DNA of 44,648 nt from an uncultured Bacteroides sp. (GTDB lineage Bacteria > Bacteroidota > Bacteroidia > Bacteroidales > Bacteroidaceae): NCBI GenBank assembly GCA_945833835.1, contig CAMAFR010000017.1:1-44648 (forward strand). Reading direction: 5' to 3'. Shown in pieces: positions 22,051-30,696 of this stretch (positions within the stretch are counted from its first letter, which is position 1; each line of letters begins with the position of its first letter). The notes beneath the pieces are model-generated. The model did no database searches. It was not told the origin of the DNA and was given only the letters and a program-made list of their open reading frames with translations. Both the position numbers and the translations under genes were made by a program.

Positions 22051-24108
22051 ATGAACTTTGAACTTGTATCAGACTATCAGCCCACCGGTGACCAGCCGGA
22101 AGCCATCCGGCAACTGACGGAAGGGGTCAAAGCCGGTGTCCCCGCACAGACATTGCTGGGAGTCACCGGTTCGGGAAAGACCTTCACCATTGCCAACGTC
22201 GTCAGCCACATCAACAAGCCCACCTTGATACTGAGCCACAACAAGACACTGGCCGCACAGCTTTACGGCGAATTCAAGCGTTTCTTTCCGAACAATGCCG
22301 TAGAATACTACGTGTCCTACTACGATTACTACCAGCCGGAGGCCTACATCCCGTCTACCGACACCTATATCGAGAAGGACCTGGCCATCAACGAAGAGAT
22401 TGACAAGCTGAGGCTGGCCGCCACTTCGGCCTTGCTCTCGGGCAGGCAGGATGTCATCGTGGTTTCCTCCGTGTCGTGCATCTACGGCATGGGCAACCCT
22501 TCCGATTTCTACAACAACGTCATCCATCTGAAGAAAGGCGGACACATAGACCGCAACGTCTTCCTGCGGAAACTGGTGGACAGCCTGTACGTACGCAACG
22601 ACCTGGAGCTGAACCGGGGAAACTTCCGGGTAAAGGGCGACACGGTGGACATCTCGCTGGCCTATTCGGACCATGTGCTGCGGGTGGTGTTCTGGGACGA
22701 CGAGATTGACGCCATCGAGGAGGTGGACCCCATCTCCTACCATCGCCTCAGCGAGTTCGACGAGTACCGCATCTACCCGGCCAACCTGTTCATGACCAGC
22801 AAGGAAAGCACCTTGCGGGCCATCCATCAGATAGAGGATGACCTCACCCGCCAGGTCAGCTATTTCGAGGAGATGGGCAAGTTCTACGAGGCGAAACGCA
22901 TCTACGAGCGCGTCACCTATGACATGGAGATGATCCGCGAGCTGGGACACTGCTCGGGCATCGAGAACTATTCGCGCTACTTTGACGGGCGCGAGGCCGG
23001 ATCGCGCCCCTATTGCCTGCTGGACTTCTTTCCCGACGACTTCCTGATCGTCATTGACGAGAGCCACGTCAGTGTCCCGCAGATACGCGCCATGTACGGC
23101 GGCGACTACGCCCGCAAGAAGAACCTGGTGGAATACGGGTTCCGCCTGCCTGCCGCCATGGACAACCGACCGCTGAAATTCGACGAGTTCCAGGCCATGG
23201 CCAAACAAGTCATCTACGTCAGTGCCACCCCGGCCGACTACGAACTGCAACAGAGCGAAGGCATCGTGGTGGAACAGGTGATACGCCCTACCGGACTGCT
23301 GGACCCCATCATCGAGGTGCGCCCCAGCCTGAACCAGATAGACGACTTGATGGAGAACATCCAGGAACGGATAGATTATAGAGAACGGGTACTGGTCACC
23401 ACACTGACCAAACGGATGGCGGAGGAACTGACGGAGTACCTGCTGAACAACGGCATCCGCTGTGCCTACATACACAGCGATGTGGACACGCTGGAACGGG
23501 TGAAAATCATGAACGAGCTGCGCGAAGGTACCTACGACGCGCTGGTGGGCGTCAACCTGCTGCGCGAAGGGCTGGACCTCCCCGAAGTGTCACTGGTGGC
23601 CATTCTCGATGCGGACAAGGAAGGATTCCTGCGCTCGCACCGTTCGCTGACCCAGACGGCAGGCCGCGCCGCCCGCAACGTGAACGGCAAAGTCATCATG
23701 TATGCCGACAAAATCACCGACAGCATGCAGCAGACCATAGACGAGACCAACCGCAGACGGGAAAAGCAGCTGGCCTACAATGCGGCACACGGCATCACGC
23801 CCCGGCAAATCAAGAAATCGCTCAACAACGTCCTGCTGGACAACCAGGAAGCCAGTGCCGGCAAAGCGGCCCCACCGCCCAAAGCCTATACAGACAGCGG
23901 CACGGAGCATCTTCCTACCGCCGCCGACCCCATCGTGGCCTACATGACCCGGGACCAACTGAAGAAGAGCATCGAGCGTACACGGAAACTCATGCAGGAA
24001 GCGGCCAAAGCACTCAACTTTATCGAGGCCGCCCAATACCGCGACGAGCTGCTGCGACTGGAAGACTGCCTGAAAACGAAAGAGACACCGAAGCCCCCTG
24101 CTTCCTGA
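22051..24108 (+). CDS. uvrB: Excinuclease ABC subunit UvrB
   Basis: UvrB is the damage-verifying helicase of nucleotide excision repair. The 685-residue protein has Walker A GVTGSGKT (37-44), the beta-hairpin region around YYDYYQPEAYIP, DEXH-type motif II DESHV, and the conserved MYGGDYARKKNLVEYGFRLPAA block. The helicase C half includes VGVNLLREGLDLPEVSLV and QTAGRAARN. The C-terminal UVR domain (about 635-670, EAAKALNFIEAAQYRDEL) binds UvrC. The length is normal and no damage to the frame is visible. It is a single gene with a tandem palindrome array downstream. Confidence 0.98.
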   Translation: MNFELVSDYQPTGDQPEAIRQLTEGVKAGVPAQTLLGVTGSGKTFTIANVVSHINKPTLILSHNKTLAAQLYGEFKRFFPNNAVEYYVSYYDYYQPEAYIPSTDTYIEKDLAINEEIDKLRLAATSALLSGRQDVIVVSSVSCIYGMGNPSDFYNNVIHLKKGGHIDRNVFLRKLVDSLYVRNDLELNRGNFRVKGDTVDISLAYSDHVLRVVFWDDEIDAIEEVDPISYHRLSEFDEYRIYPANLFMTSKESTLRAIHQIEDDLTRQVSYFEEMGKFYEAKRIYERVTYDMEMIRELGHCSGIENYSRYFDGREAGSRPYCLLDFFPDDFLIVIDESHVSVPQIRAMYGGDYARKKNLVEYGFRLPAAMDNRPLKFDEFQAMAKQVIYVSATPADYELQQSEGIVVEQVIRPTGLLDPIIEVRPSLNQIDDLMENIQERIDYRERVLVTTLTKRMAEELTEYLLNNGIRCAYIHSDVDTLERVKIMNELREGTYDALVGVNLLREGLDLPEVSLVAILDADKEGFLRSHRSLTQTAGRAARNVNGKVIMYADKITDSMQQTIDETNRRREKQLAYNAAHGITPRQIKKSLNNVLLDNQEASAGKAAPPPKAYTDSGTEHLPTAADPIVAYMTRDQLKKSIERTRKLMQEAAKALNFIEAAQYRDELLRLEDCLKTKETPKPPAS

Positions 24109-24142
24109 AGCCTGCGACGGCCAACACTACAAACACGAGAGA

Positions 24143-24226
24143 AAGGTTAATAACCTTAACGCCGTAAGATTAATAACCTTAACGCTGCAAGGTTATTAAC
24201 CTTCATGCCGAAAGGTTATTAACCTT
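24143..24226. repeat. Four-copy tandem palindrome array, 23-bp period
   Basis: Four 15-nt palindromes begin at 24143, 24166, 24189 and 24212, exactly 23 bp apart. Units 1 and 2 read AAGGTTAATAACCTT and AAGATTAATAACCTT; units 3 and 4 read AAGGTTATTAACCTT, the exact reverse complement of unit 1. The 8-nt spacers are AACGCCGT, AACGCTGC and CATGCCGA. The array lies between uvrB and a convergent small gene. The short, similar spacers exclude CRISPR. It may be a transcription-end structure, a protein-binding array or a variable tandem repeat. Confidence 0.9.
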
Positions 24227-24348
24227 GCAGGCATCGAAGACTATATCCCTGCCAGACATACAATAAAGAAAGGACGCGCACAGAAAGAATCCCATGCCCG
24301 TCCCGTTCTTCTATGGACCGCATTGATGCGGACCGTCACCGACTGTCA

Positions 24349-24714
24349 TCACTTGTCGACCTCTATGCCCTTGTTCTGCAAGGTCATGGCCATCAGGCGG
24401 ACATAATCGGCATATTGCTTTCTATCCAGCGTCCCTTTCATCAGCTTCAGATTGGCATAAACGGCATGACGGACGCGTTGGTCTTTTTTCTTTTTCGAAG
24501 CATTGGCCAGTCTCATTTCGTCTTCAAAATAATCACAAATCGTGGCGACCGGTTCGTGCTGTCCAGGTGTCAGCCGCAAGTAACATGCCAATTTGGCCCT
24601 GTTGATGTTGCCGCTCCACTCCACTTTTACATTTTCATTCTTCTTTGCTTCCTGCGCTACTGCAGACGTGACGCATATTGCTGCCAACATCCACGTGATA
24701 CATAATTTTCTCAT
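24349..24714 (-). CDS. Small secreted protein of unknown function
   Basis: A 121-residue protein with a clear cleavable signal peptide (MRKLCITWMLAAICVTSAVAQ, about 20 residues). The mature part is lysine-rich and mostly helical, with KVEWSGNINRAKLACYLRLTPGQHEPV, then a helical hairpin ending in LMAMTLQNKGIEVDK. I recognise it only as a type of small conserved periplasmic protein in Bacteroides; the helical hairpin with a TPGQ turn faintly recalls Spy/CpxP-like folds, but the signature LTxxQ motifs are not clearly repeated. It has its own promoter, and no partner gene is evident. Confidence 0.75.
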   Translation of the reverse strand: MRKLCITWMLAAICVTSAVAQEAKKNENVKVEWSGNINRAKLACYLRLTPGQHEPVATICDYFEDEMRLANASKKKKDQRVRHAVYANLKLMKGTLDRKQYADYVRLMAMTLQNKGIEVDK

Positions 24715-24801
24715 AGTCCTGAAAATTTTTACTTAATACCTTATTAGTTTTCGTCTCATCTGGTTCAGCTATCCGGATTAGCTTTTTTCTTTTTGCTGAT
24801 A

Positions 24802-24809
24802 CAAAGGTA
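24802..24809 (-). promoter_or_regulatory. -7 box of the small secreted protein gene
   Basis: The minus strand reads TACCTTTG, a full TAnnTTTG match, giving a leader of about 80 nt before the ATG at 24714. The 24715-25042 gap of 328 bases otherwise holds only the terminator at 24960-25004; short open frames in it have no support. Confidence 0.6.
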
Positions 24810-24959
24810 ATCAGATTTCTCATACAAACATCTTATTGGAAGAATTTCTTTTGTTTTAGTGCGCATTTGTTGATATATATCAATTGTGCAACATCACTAT
24901 GTATCCAATTGAAATGATTTTGCAACATTATGACTCCAAACACCCGCCAATGATGTCCT

Positions 24960-25004
24960 AAAAAAATGCCCCTTCCCAGCTGCTGTCGCAACAGGAAGAG
25001 GCAT
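24960..25004 (-). terminator. Terminator of the tandem Usp gene
   Basis: On the minus strand ATGCCTCTTCC and GGAAGGGGCAT pair with one G-T and are followed by six or seven T. It lies 38 nt after the Usp stop. Confidence 0.8.
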
Positions 25005-25042
25005 CTGTAGGCAAAATAGGCACGGAAACGGCCGGCCACCCT

Positions 25043-26182
25043 TTACTTGATGACCAGAATGGGTGTACGGGAATGGAAAATCATCCGGCGCGCGATGCTG
25101 GGATTGAACAACTGGGCAAAAATATTCCGCCGATAATTCGTGATGCAAAGCACATCTATCTGCTCCTGACGGACATACTCGTCGAGATTGTTCAGCAAAT
25201 GGTCTTCATCAATCACCGAATAATTGATCTCCAGATCGGCATACTGCTTCTTGAAATACTCCTTGATGCCGGCCAGCTTGATTTCGTCCCACGTCCGGCT
25301 GTCCTTACGGGTACCCAGATGGACGAGCGACACCTCAAAATGATAATTGGCAAACGTCCGCATCAAGGTGTCGAAGGCAACCAAGTCACGCTGGTCGAAA
25401 TTGGTGACCAAAGCCACCTTATGTATATGGTCGAACACCTTGACGGAGGCATTTTCAGGAATGGCATACACAAACGTCGGACAACGGTCTATCACCTCTG
25501 CCGTGACGCTCCCTATCAAATCCAGGTCCTTCTGCCCTTCCCCACGGGTGCCCATGACAATGACCAAAGGCTTTTCGCGCTTCGCATACCGCAGAATCTC
25601 CTCTTCGGGAATCCCCTCGCGCAACACACAGCTGTACGCCACCTGCGGATACTCGCCGCTGCGGATGTTGTCATCCACCTGCCGGGTCAAGTCGTCCAAT
25701 TTCTGTCGGGTACTCTCCACCAACGACCGGATGCCCATGTTCTCAGTGGCAAACGTGGGGACGTGATACCCGTCGGTGGCATATTGCAGGCTGGGCATAT
25801 ACACCGGACTGAAATAGACATGCATCAGAACCACTTCGGCGTTCAGCTTGGCTGCCAGTTGGAAACCGACGCCACACGCCTTCATGGAATAGGCCGAGAA
25901 GTCGACCGGAACCAGAATACGGCGGACGGCTCCTGAAGCGTCCTCCACTTTCTCATCGAGCACCTCCGAGGCCAGCCATGCTGAACTCTCGATAATCTGC
26001 AGGGCATGAGGCAAATCACTCTCTTTGATGCGAATCCGTACGCCCGACGATACGACAGGCTGAATCAGGTTCACATTATGAATGGAGGCTTCAATCCCTT
26101 CACTTTCGAGCACGGACTTGAGGATCTGTGCTTTCGAATAAGTGAGAATAGCAAGTGTAACCAGTTTTTCTTCCATCGTCAT
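25043..26182 (-). CDS. Tandem universal stress protein with N-terminal DUF2007-like domain
   Basis: A 379-residue cytoplasmic protein. Residues of about 1-75 (EEKLVTLAILTYSKAQILKSVLESEGIEA) resemble the DUF2007 signal-transducing domain. Two Usp domains follow: the first from RRILVPVDFSAYS (about 86) with an ATP-binding-type loop near VIVMGTRGEGQKDLDLIGSVTAEVI, the second from about 245 to the end, ending TPILVIK. The second domain appears to lack a complete G2xG9xG(S/T) nucleotide motif. Usp proteins respond to starvation and oxidative or membrane stress; the ligand is unknown. Starts GTG 26185, ATG 26182 and ATG 26176 are possible; ATG 26182 is given. Confidence 0.85.
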   Translation of the reverse strand: MTMEEKLVTLAILTYSKAQILKSVLESEGIEASIHNVNLIQPVVSSGVRIRIKESDLPHALQIIESSAWLASEVLDEKVEDASGAVRRILVPVDFSAYSMKACGVGFQLAAKLNAEVVLMHVYFSPVYMPSLQYATDGYHVPTFATENMGIRSLVESTRQKLDDLTRQVDDNIRSGEYPQVAYSCVLREGIPEEEILRYAKREKPLVIVMGTRGEGQKDLDLIGSVTAEVIDRCPTFVYAIPENASVKVFDHIHKVALVTNFDQRDLVAFDTLMRTFANYHFEVSLVHLGTRKDSRTWDEIKLAGIKEYFKKQYADLEINYSVIDEDHLLNNLDEYVRQEQIDVLCITNYRRNIFAQLFNPSIARRMIFHSRTPILVIK

Positions 26183-26216
26183 CACATTTAAAGGGTTCTA
26201 CAAAGGTTCTATTAAC

Positions 26217-26260
26217 AAAAAAAGTCCCGACCACCTGCTTAGACAGCCGGTGTAGGGACC
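26217..26260 (-). terminator. Terminator of the small HTH-like gene
   Basis: On the minus strand AAGGTCCC and GGGACTTTTTTT pair, with an inner CACC/GGTG helix and a small internal loop, followed by seven T. It separates this gene from the Usp gene. Confidence 0.7.
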
Positions 26261-26273
26261 TTTGTGGAAATCA

Positions 26274-26528
26274 TCAAGCGTTCGTCTCACGCAGAATATC
26301 CAGCGCCTTATCGAGCACGGTGGTGTCGTCCAACATCACCAGCCCTCCATCGGGCCCCGGCTCCAGATGGATACCCACGCTTTTGCCGTCCTTGAAATTA
26401 TGACCGCCAAAAAAATTGCGTACGGTCTCCACATCGAGACCCAACTCATCGGCAATGCGATGCATGCTTCCCGCAGGCAATGAATCCTTGATTTTACGAA
26501 GTTCGTTAAAGGTTATTGTTCTGTTCAT
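26274..26528 (-). CDS. Small DNA-binding-like protein with HTH-type motif
   Basis: An 84-residue protein beginning MNRTITFNELRKIKDSLP. Residues of about 22-42, SMHRIADELGLDVETVRNFFGG, fit a helix-turn-helix in which ADELGLDVETV forms the turn. The C-terminal half is acidic (DDTTVLDKALDILRETN). Proteins of this form are conserved in Bacteroides and annotated as DNA-binding, but no target is known. The ATG at 26528 is preferred over an in-frame TTG at 26537. It is a single gene with its own promoter and terminator. Confidence 0.8.
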   Translation of the reverse strand: MNRTITFNELRKIKDSLPAGSMHRIADELGLDVETVRNFFGGHNFKDGKSVGIHLEPGPDGGLVMLDDTTVLDKALDILRETNA

Positions 26529-26576
26529 AGTAGTCAATTTTTAAGCGTTTGATAATCGGATTATTTATTCTCGTTA

Positions 26577-26608
26577 TAAAAGTAAGCAAATTATTGTTCA
26601 TACGCAAA
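26577..26608 (-). promoter_or_regulatory. Promoter of the small HTH-like gene
   Basis: TTTG (26608-26605) and TACTTTTA (26584-26577) on the minus strand are separated by 20 nt; only the last base of the -7 box deviates. The leader is about 40 nt. Confidence 0.65.
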
Positions 26609-26656
26609 TTATTCTCCATAAAAATGCCGTTTCGCCTCCCGTACTGAGCAAAATCC

Positions 26657-27367
26657 CTACAGACCTGCGGAACGGGTCACGACCATCCCTGCCACCACCG
26701 CATAGAAATAGGTCACCAGCAACACGGTGTGCAAGAGGTTGATATCATTGATTTCATAGCCGGTGTCCGTATATTGGTCGGAGATATAGGTCGTGCTCTC
26801 GTCATACAGCCGCTGCAAACGGACGTACAAGACATAGACCAGAAAGGCGATGACCGTTCCGGCCAACGCGCCACACAAGATGTCGCCGGGATAATGTACG
26901 CCCAAATACATACGGGAATAAGAGGGAATCAGCGCCCAACAGAACAGGTTGACAATGAGCCACTGTCTGCGCATGAGCAACGACACGAACGTGGCCACGG
27001 TGAAGGTGTTGGCCGCATGGCTCGATATAAACCCGTAGGCCCCGCCCCGGTAGCCCTTGACAACATGGACAAACGGCTGCAACAAAGGCTCCTGGGCCGG
27101 GCGGAAGCGATGGAAATAGGGTTTGCAGAAACCCGAGGCAAACTGGTCGGCCAAGGTGATGCACAAGGCGACGGCCATGAGTATCATCACCGCCTGGGGC
27201 CACTTGTTGTTCTTGAAAATGACGTACAGCAACGCCACGGCGGCGGGAATCCATGTCTTGGTATCGGTCACCACCCACATGAACCCGTCCCAAAACAGGT
27301 CATGACAACCGTTAATCGCCAGCAACCACTGCCAGTCTGTCTCCATCAACCGCTGTATGTCTATCAT
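26657..27367 (-). CDS. PAP2-family membrane phosphatase at the end of the bat operon
   Basis: A 236-residue inner-membrane protein with about five or six hydrophobic helices and all three PAP2 motifs: KPYFHRFRP (82-90), SSHAANTF (115-122) and SRMYLGVHYPGD (151-162). Such enzymes dephosphorylate lipid phosphates such as undecaprenyl pyrophosphate, phosphatidylglycerol phosphate or lipid A; the substrate here is not determinable. The ATG overlaps the batE stop as ATGA, so it is translationally coupled to the bat genes, and it ends the cluster. Confidence 0.9.
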   Translation of the reverse strand: MIDIQRLMETDWQWLLAINGCHDLFWDGFMWVVTDTKTWIPAAVALLYVIFKNNKWPQAVMILMAVALCITLADQFASGFCKPYFHRFRPAQEPLLQPFVHVVKGYRGGAYGFISSHAANTFTVATFVSLLMRRQWLIVNLFCWALIPSYSRMYLGVHYPGDILCGALAGTVIAFLVYVLYVRLQRLYDESTTYISDQYTDTGYEINDINLLHTVLLVTYFYAVVAGMVVTRSAGL

Positions 27368-28140
27368 ATCCCCTCAATGGCAGATACCGGCAACCATCCC
27401 TTTTTCCCGTCTTCCAGACGGACTTCCTTCCATTCCTTCATCGAATTGTCTTCGACAAAGACCTTGGCTCCCTCGTGCAGGACAAACAAATCTGTCCCGC
27501 TCTCGTTGGGCGTACTCTTCACCGTAATGCTGGGAGCCATCACAATGGCTCCGTTGCGATGCAACAACTTGGACTTCTGCCTGCCGGCAAACGAATTGGC
27601 ACACACACAGACCACCAAAAGCACCAAGGTCCCGACAAATCCCACCTTGCGTATCCAGATGCGGTTCCCGAACAGGTAGAGGGCGGCGCCCACCAGCACC
27701 AACAGGAAAGACACAATGGCCGTAGTGCTCCAGGCCCGCTCGCTCCGGGCGTTGACCAACGCATTCACCCACGTGACGATGAACACTTCGGGCGTAGGGA
27801 CAATCTGGTCGACCGCCTTGCTTTTGGCCATCTCCAGGTTGAAGCGGGTATCGGCATCGCCCGGATTGAGCAGCAAGGCACGCTCATAGTTCAAGATGGC
27901 CTTGGCGATGTTCTTGGCCTTGAAATAGCTGTTGCCCAAATTATAGTAGACGACGGACGACTCCCCTTGCGTGGCCAGCAGCTCTTCATACTGCCCAATG
28001 GCAGCCGCAAAATCCTCTTGCTGATAAGCTTCGTCGGCCTGCCGCTTGTCTGGGGCGGCATACGCCCATTGTGCCGTTCCCATCAGCACCATCATCAAAA
28101 ACACCATCTGTTTCATTCGTACCATAATTATCGTCCTCAT
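27364..28140 (-). CDS. batE: BatE, TPR and SH3-type aerotolerance protein
   Basis: A 258-residue protein with a signal peptide (MVFLMMVLMGTAQWAYA), two TPR repeats (about 30-110, YEELLATQGESSVVYYNLGNSYFKAK is the first), two membrane helices near 140-160 and 167-186, and a C-terminal bacterial SH3-like domain ending KKGWLPVSAIEGI. This architecture matches BatE of the Bacteroides aerotolerance operon. The ATG at 28140 overlaps the batD TGA as ATGA. Its exact task is unknown; it probably assembles with BatA-D in the inner membrane and periplasm. Confidence 0.88.
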   Translation of the reverse strand: MRTIIMVRMKQMVFLMMVLMGTAQWAYAAPDKRQADEAYQQEDFAAAIGQYEELLATQGESSVVYYNLGNSYFKAKNIAKAILNYERALLLNPGDADTRFNLEMAKSKAVDQIVPTPEVFIVTWVNALVNARSERAWSTTAIVSFLLVLVGAALYLFGNRIWIRKVGFVGTLVLLVVCVCANSFAGRQKSKLLHRNGAIVMAPSITVKSTPNESGTDLFVLHEGAKVFVEDNSMKEWKEVRLEDGKKGWLPVSAIEGI

Positions 28141-29954
28141 TTAATGCTATTTTCCATTTTACTGATTACCTCGACAGAAGCCGTATAGACTTTGTCCATG
28201 GCCTCCGTCTCATCTCCCGGCGCATAGCGGGCAAACTCACAGTCGTTCAGTGTCCGGAGGAAATCCTGTACCAGCTCTGCCGAGACACCGTAACGCGACA
28301 GTTCCGCCTCGATGTTATCCTTTGACAGCCGCGAAACCGGAATGTTCAGCTTGTCACTGATGTATCCCCACAACGCCTTCAGCACCTCGTCGTAGAACTC
28401 GTTCTTCTTGTTGTCGGCCAGCAGTTTTCCGGCCAGCTTCATGCGTTTGGCAGCCACCTTGTTCGCCTTCTTGGTCTTCATGCGGGCAATGTCGGCACTC
28501 GCCTTCGCGCGCTGACGATAGGCCACGGCACATGCGACAAACAACACGAACGGAACCACATACCACAGGTAATATGCCGTGGTACCATAGAAGAAGTCAC
28601 CCTTCGGCATAAATACGGCATCGCCCAACTTGATGAAACGCACATCCTGGCCCAACATCTTCACACTCTCCTTGTTGGTAAAGTCAGAAACCACCTGTGA
28701 GGCGTCACCGTTCCCCTTCTCTACCTTGATTCTGTATTCCTCACTCCTCAAGGTCTTATACGAACCAGACTTGGGGTCGAAATACGTGAAGGCCACCGCC
28801 GGAACCGTGAAATCACCGGCATGACGAGGAATGGCCAGATACTCTATGTCTTTCGCTCCAGCCACACCTTCCTGAGACACCTTGAAATTGTTCGTCACTT
28901 TCGGGTCGTACACCTCAAAATCCTCCGGGAACTTGATATCGGGAGTACCTATCAGCTTCAGGTTGCCCGAACCGGCAATGTTCAGCTTCACCGTTAGAGC
29001 ATCATTGGTCTTCACCTCCTTCGCATTGATGGAAGACGAAAGGCTGAACTGGCCTACCGCCCCCGAGAAACCTTCTGGCTTGGCAGGCAACGGCTTCACT
29101 TGTACGGCCACTGACGGCGTACGGACTTTCTTCTTCACCTCTACGACACCGCCACCGTTGAAAAACGCATCAAACGGGTCATCGGACACCTGAACCCGCT
29201 GGGCGATGATTCCCTCAAACTCTACCGACGGTATCTCCAGCTTACCCGTCTGCTGCGGGAAAATGATGAACTGCCGCCACACGATGGTCTTGTAATTGCG
29301 GCCCTGATAATTCTCCAGACGCCATTCTTTTTGGGAAGGCAAATCAATCTCCTGCGAATGGAAGCCCTTCAAATCGGAGATATTCCCAATCAGCTGGCGC
29401 AAGTCCAAGGTGGTATAGACCTTGTACGTCAGCAGGATAGCCTCCTGTTCATACACATTCGTCTTGCTGGCAGTCGTGGTGAAGAAGAAGTCATTGGCCG
29501 CAATCTGCGTCCCCGCCGAACGGGATGGGGAAACACTGCCCGTGGCAGGCCGACCGGTAGCACCGGCCTTGTCGGGAGGAAGCACCTTGACTGTCAACGA
29601 GTTGGAGAACACTTTCTCACCATCCACCTCTATGCTGGCAGCCGGTATGGTATACGTACCTGCTTCGCCCGCCATCAGGATATAGGTGAACGTGACGGCA
29701 CTCGTTGACGACACCTTCCCGTTGATGATCTGTGTGCTGCTTTGCGACGAGCGGCTGGGACCCATCAACACCTCGAACCCCTTGATGGACGGGGCACGGA
29801 AATCTTTCCCTTTCTGGGTGTTTACCGTAAACGACAGCCGGAACTGGTCTCCGCTCACCACCACATCCGGAGCTTCTGCAGTGAGCGTCACCTTGTCTGC
29901 CCACACTGTCCCCACGGTGAAAATCATTATCAGTAAGAAAAACAGTCTTCTCAT
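28137..29954 (-). CDS. batD: BatD family protein
   Basis: A 605-residue protein with a signal peptide (MRRLFFLLIMIFTVGTVWA), a long periplasmic part made of repeated beta-sandwich domains (VTLTAEAPDVVVSGDQFRLSF at the start), one membrane helix around residue 465 (YYLWYVVPFVLFVACAVAY) and a cytoplasmic helical tail ending SVEVISKMENSIK. This is the typical BatD layout. In Bacteroides fragilis the bat operon is linked to aerotolerance, though the mechanism is not settled. Its stop overlaps the batE start and it lies 45 nt after batC. Confidence 0.9.
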   Translation of the reverse strand: MRRLFFLLIMIFTVGTVWADKVTLTAEAPDVVVSGDQFRLSFTVNTQKGKDFRAPSIKGFEVLMGPSRSSQSSTQIINGKVSSTSAVTFTYILMAGEAGTYTIPAASIEVDGEKVFSNSLTVKVLPPDKAGATGRPATGSVSPSRSAGTQIAANDFFFTTTASKTNVYEQEAILLTYKVYTTLDLRQLIGNISDLKGFHSQEIDLPSQKEWRLENYQGRNYKTIVWRQFIIFPQQTGKLEIPSVEFEGIIAQRVQVSDDPFDAFFNGGGVVEVKKKVRTPSVAVQVKPLPAKPEGFSGAVGQFSLSSSINAKEVKTNDALTVKLNIAGSGNLKLIGTPDIKFPEDFEVYDPKVTNNFKVSQEGVAGAKDIEYLAIPRHAGDFTVPAVAFTYFDPKSGSYKTLRSEEYRIKVEKGNGDASQVVSDFTNKESVKMLGQDVRFIKLGDAVFMPKGDFFYGTTAYYLWYVVPFVLFVACAVAYRQRAKASADIARMKTKKANKVAAKRMKLAGKLLADNKKNEFYDEVLKALWGYISDKLNIPVSRLSKDNIEAELSRYGVSAELVQDFLRTLNDCEFARYAPGDETEAMDKVYTASVEVISKMENSIK

Positions 29955-29999
29955 TTTCCTATGTTATTTTATCATTCGTTACTTATACTACACGCGTGC

Positions 30000-30695
30000 T
30001 CACCAATCCTTCTCCAGCTTCTTGCCACTCATCTGAATGGCCTTCTTGACCTTGTCCTGCACATTCTTCTCATCCTGCATCACGGCATTGAGCAACTGCT
30101 CGGCATTCTGCTTGGACATCTGGTCCTGCTGCTGTTGCTGCTGTTGTTGCTGGTTCTTGTTCTGCTGGTCCTGGCGGTCTTTTTCCTGCTGCTGTTGCTT
30201 GTCGTCCTGCTGCTGGTCCTGTTTCTGTTGTTGCTGATCCTGGTTCTGCTGCTGTTGCTGCTGGTCTTTCAGCAGCTTCTGGGCCAGCGCGAGGTTATAC
30301 CGCGTCTCGTTGTCCTTCGGGTTTCTCCGCAACGACTGTTTGTAAGCCTCAATACACTGCGGATATTGTTTGGACGACTGGAGGATGACCCCCATGTTAT
30401 GATAAATCTGCGCCAGCTTCGCCTTATCGGTCTCCACACGCGAGGCAGCCTCATATTGTTCCATGGCCTCCTTGGCCTTTTGCTGCATGAGCAAAGCATT
30501 CCCCAGATTGTACATGGCATCAGCCGATTTAGGGTCCTGGTCCAAGGCTTTCCGATAGTCCACTTCCGCCTTCACGAACAAACTATCCTGATACAGCTTG
30601 TTACCGCTGCGCAGATAGTCACGCGCGGTCTTCTGCCCGAAAGCTGTCATCGCTCCCATTAACATTAGCAATAATATCGCACCTTTCTGTAACAT
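30000..30695 (-). CDS. batC: BatC, TPR protein with glutamine-rich tract
   Basis: A 231-residue periplasmic or membrane-associated protein with a signal peptide (MLQKGAILLLMLMGAMTAFG), three TPR repeats (about 22-140) and a striking low-complexity tract of about 50 residues, mostly Gln with Asp and Lys, from about 143 to 192. The tail NAEQLLNAVMQDEKNVQDKV is conserved in BatC proteins. The tract is encoded by CAG/CAA runs and is a likely site of slippage. It lies one base after batB. Confidence 0.88.
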   Translation of the reverse strand: MLQKGAILLLMLMGAMTAFGQKTARDYLRSGNKLYQDSLFVKAEVDYRKALDQDPKSADAMYNLGNALLMQQKAKEAMEQYEAASRVETDKAKLAQIYHNMGVILQSSKQYPQCIEAYKQSLRRNPKDNETRYNLALAQKLLKDQQQQQQNQDQQQQKQDQQQDDKQQQQEKDRQDQQNKNQQQQQQQQQDQMSKQNAEQLLNAVMQDEKNVQDKVKKAIQMSGKKLEKDW

Positions 30696-30696
30696 C

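Noticed and set aside
22069..23475. Minus strand open frame across uvrB
   Set aside because: It is antisense to a complete uvrB and has no support of its own.
24143..24226. Possible CRISPR array
   Set aside because: The units are 15 nt with 8-nt spacers that are similar to each other, the units are palindromic, and no cas gene is present.
24833..25148. Short minus strand frames in the gap between the Usp gene and the small secreted protein gene
   Set aside because: They overlap the Usp terminator or Usp gene, lack signals of coding use, and resemble no family.
29961..30662. Leucine-rich + strand frame that looks like a membrane protein
   Set aside because: The leucine runs are the complement of the CAG/CAA glutamine tract of batC.
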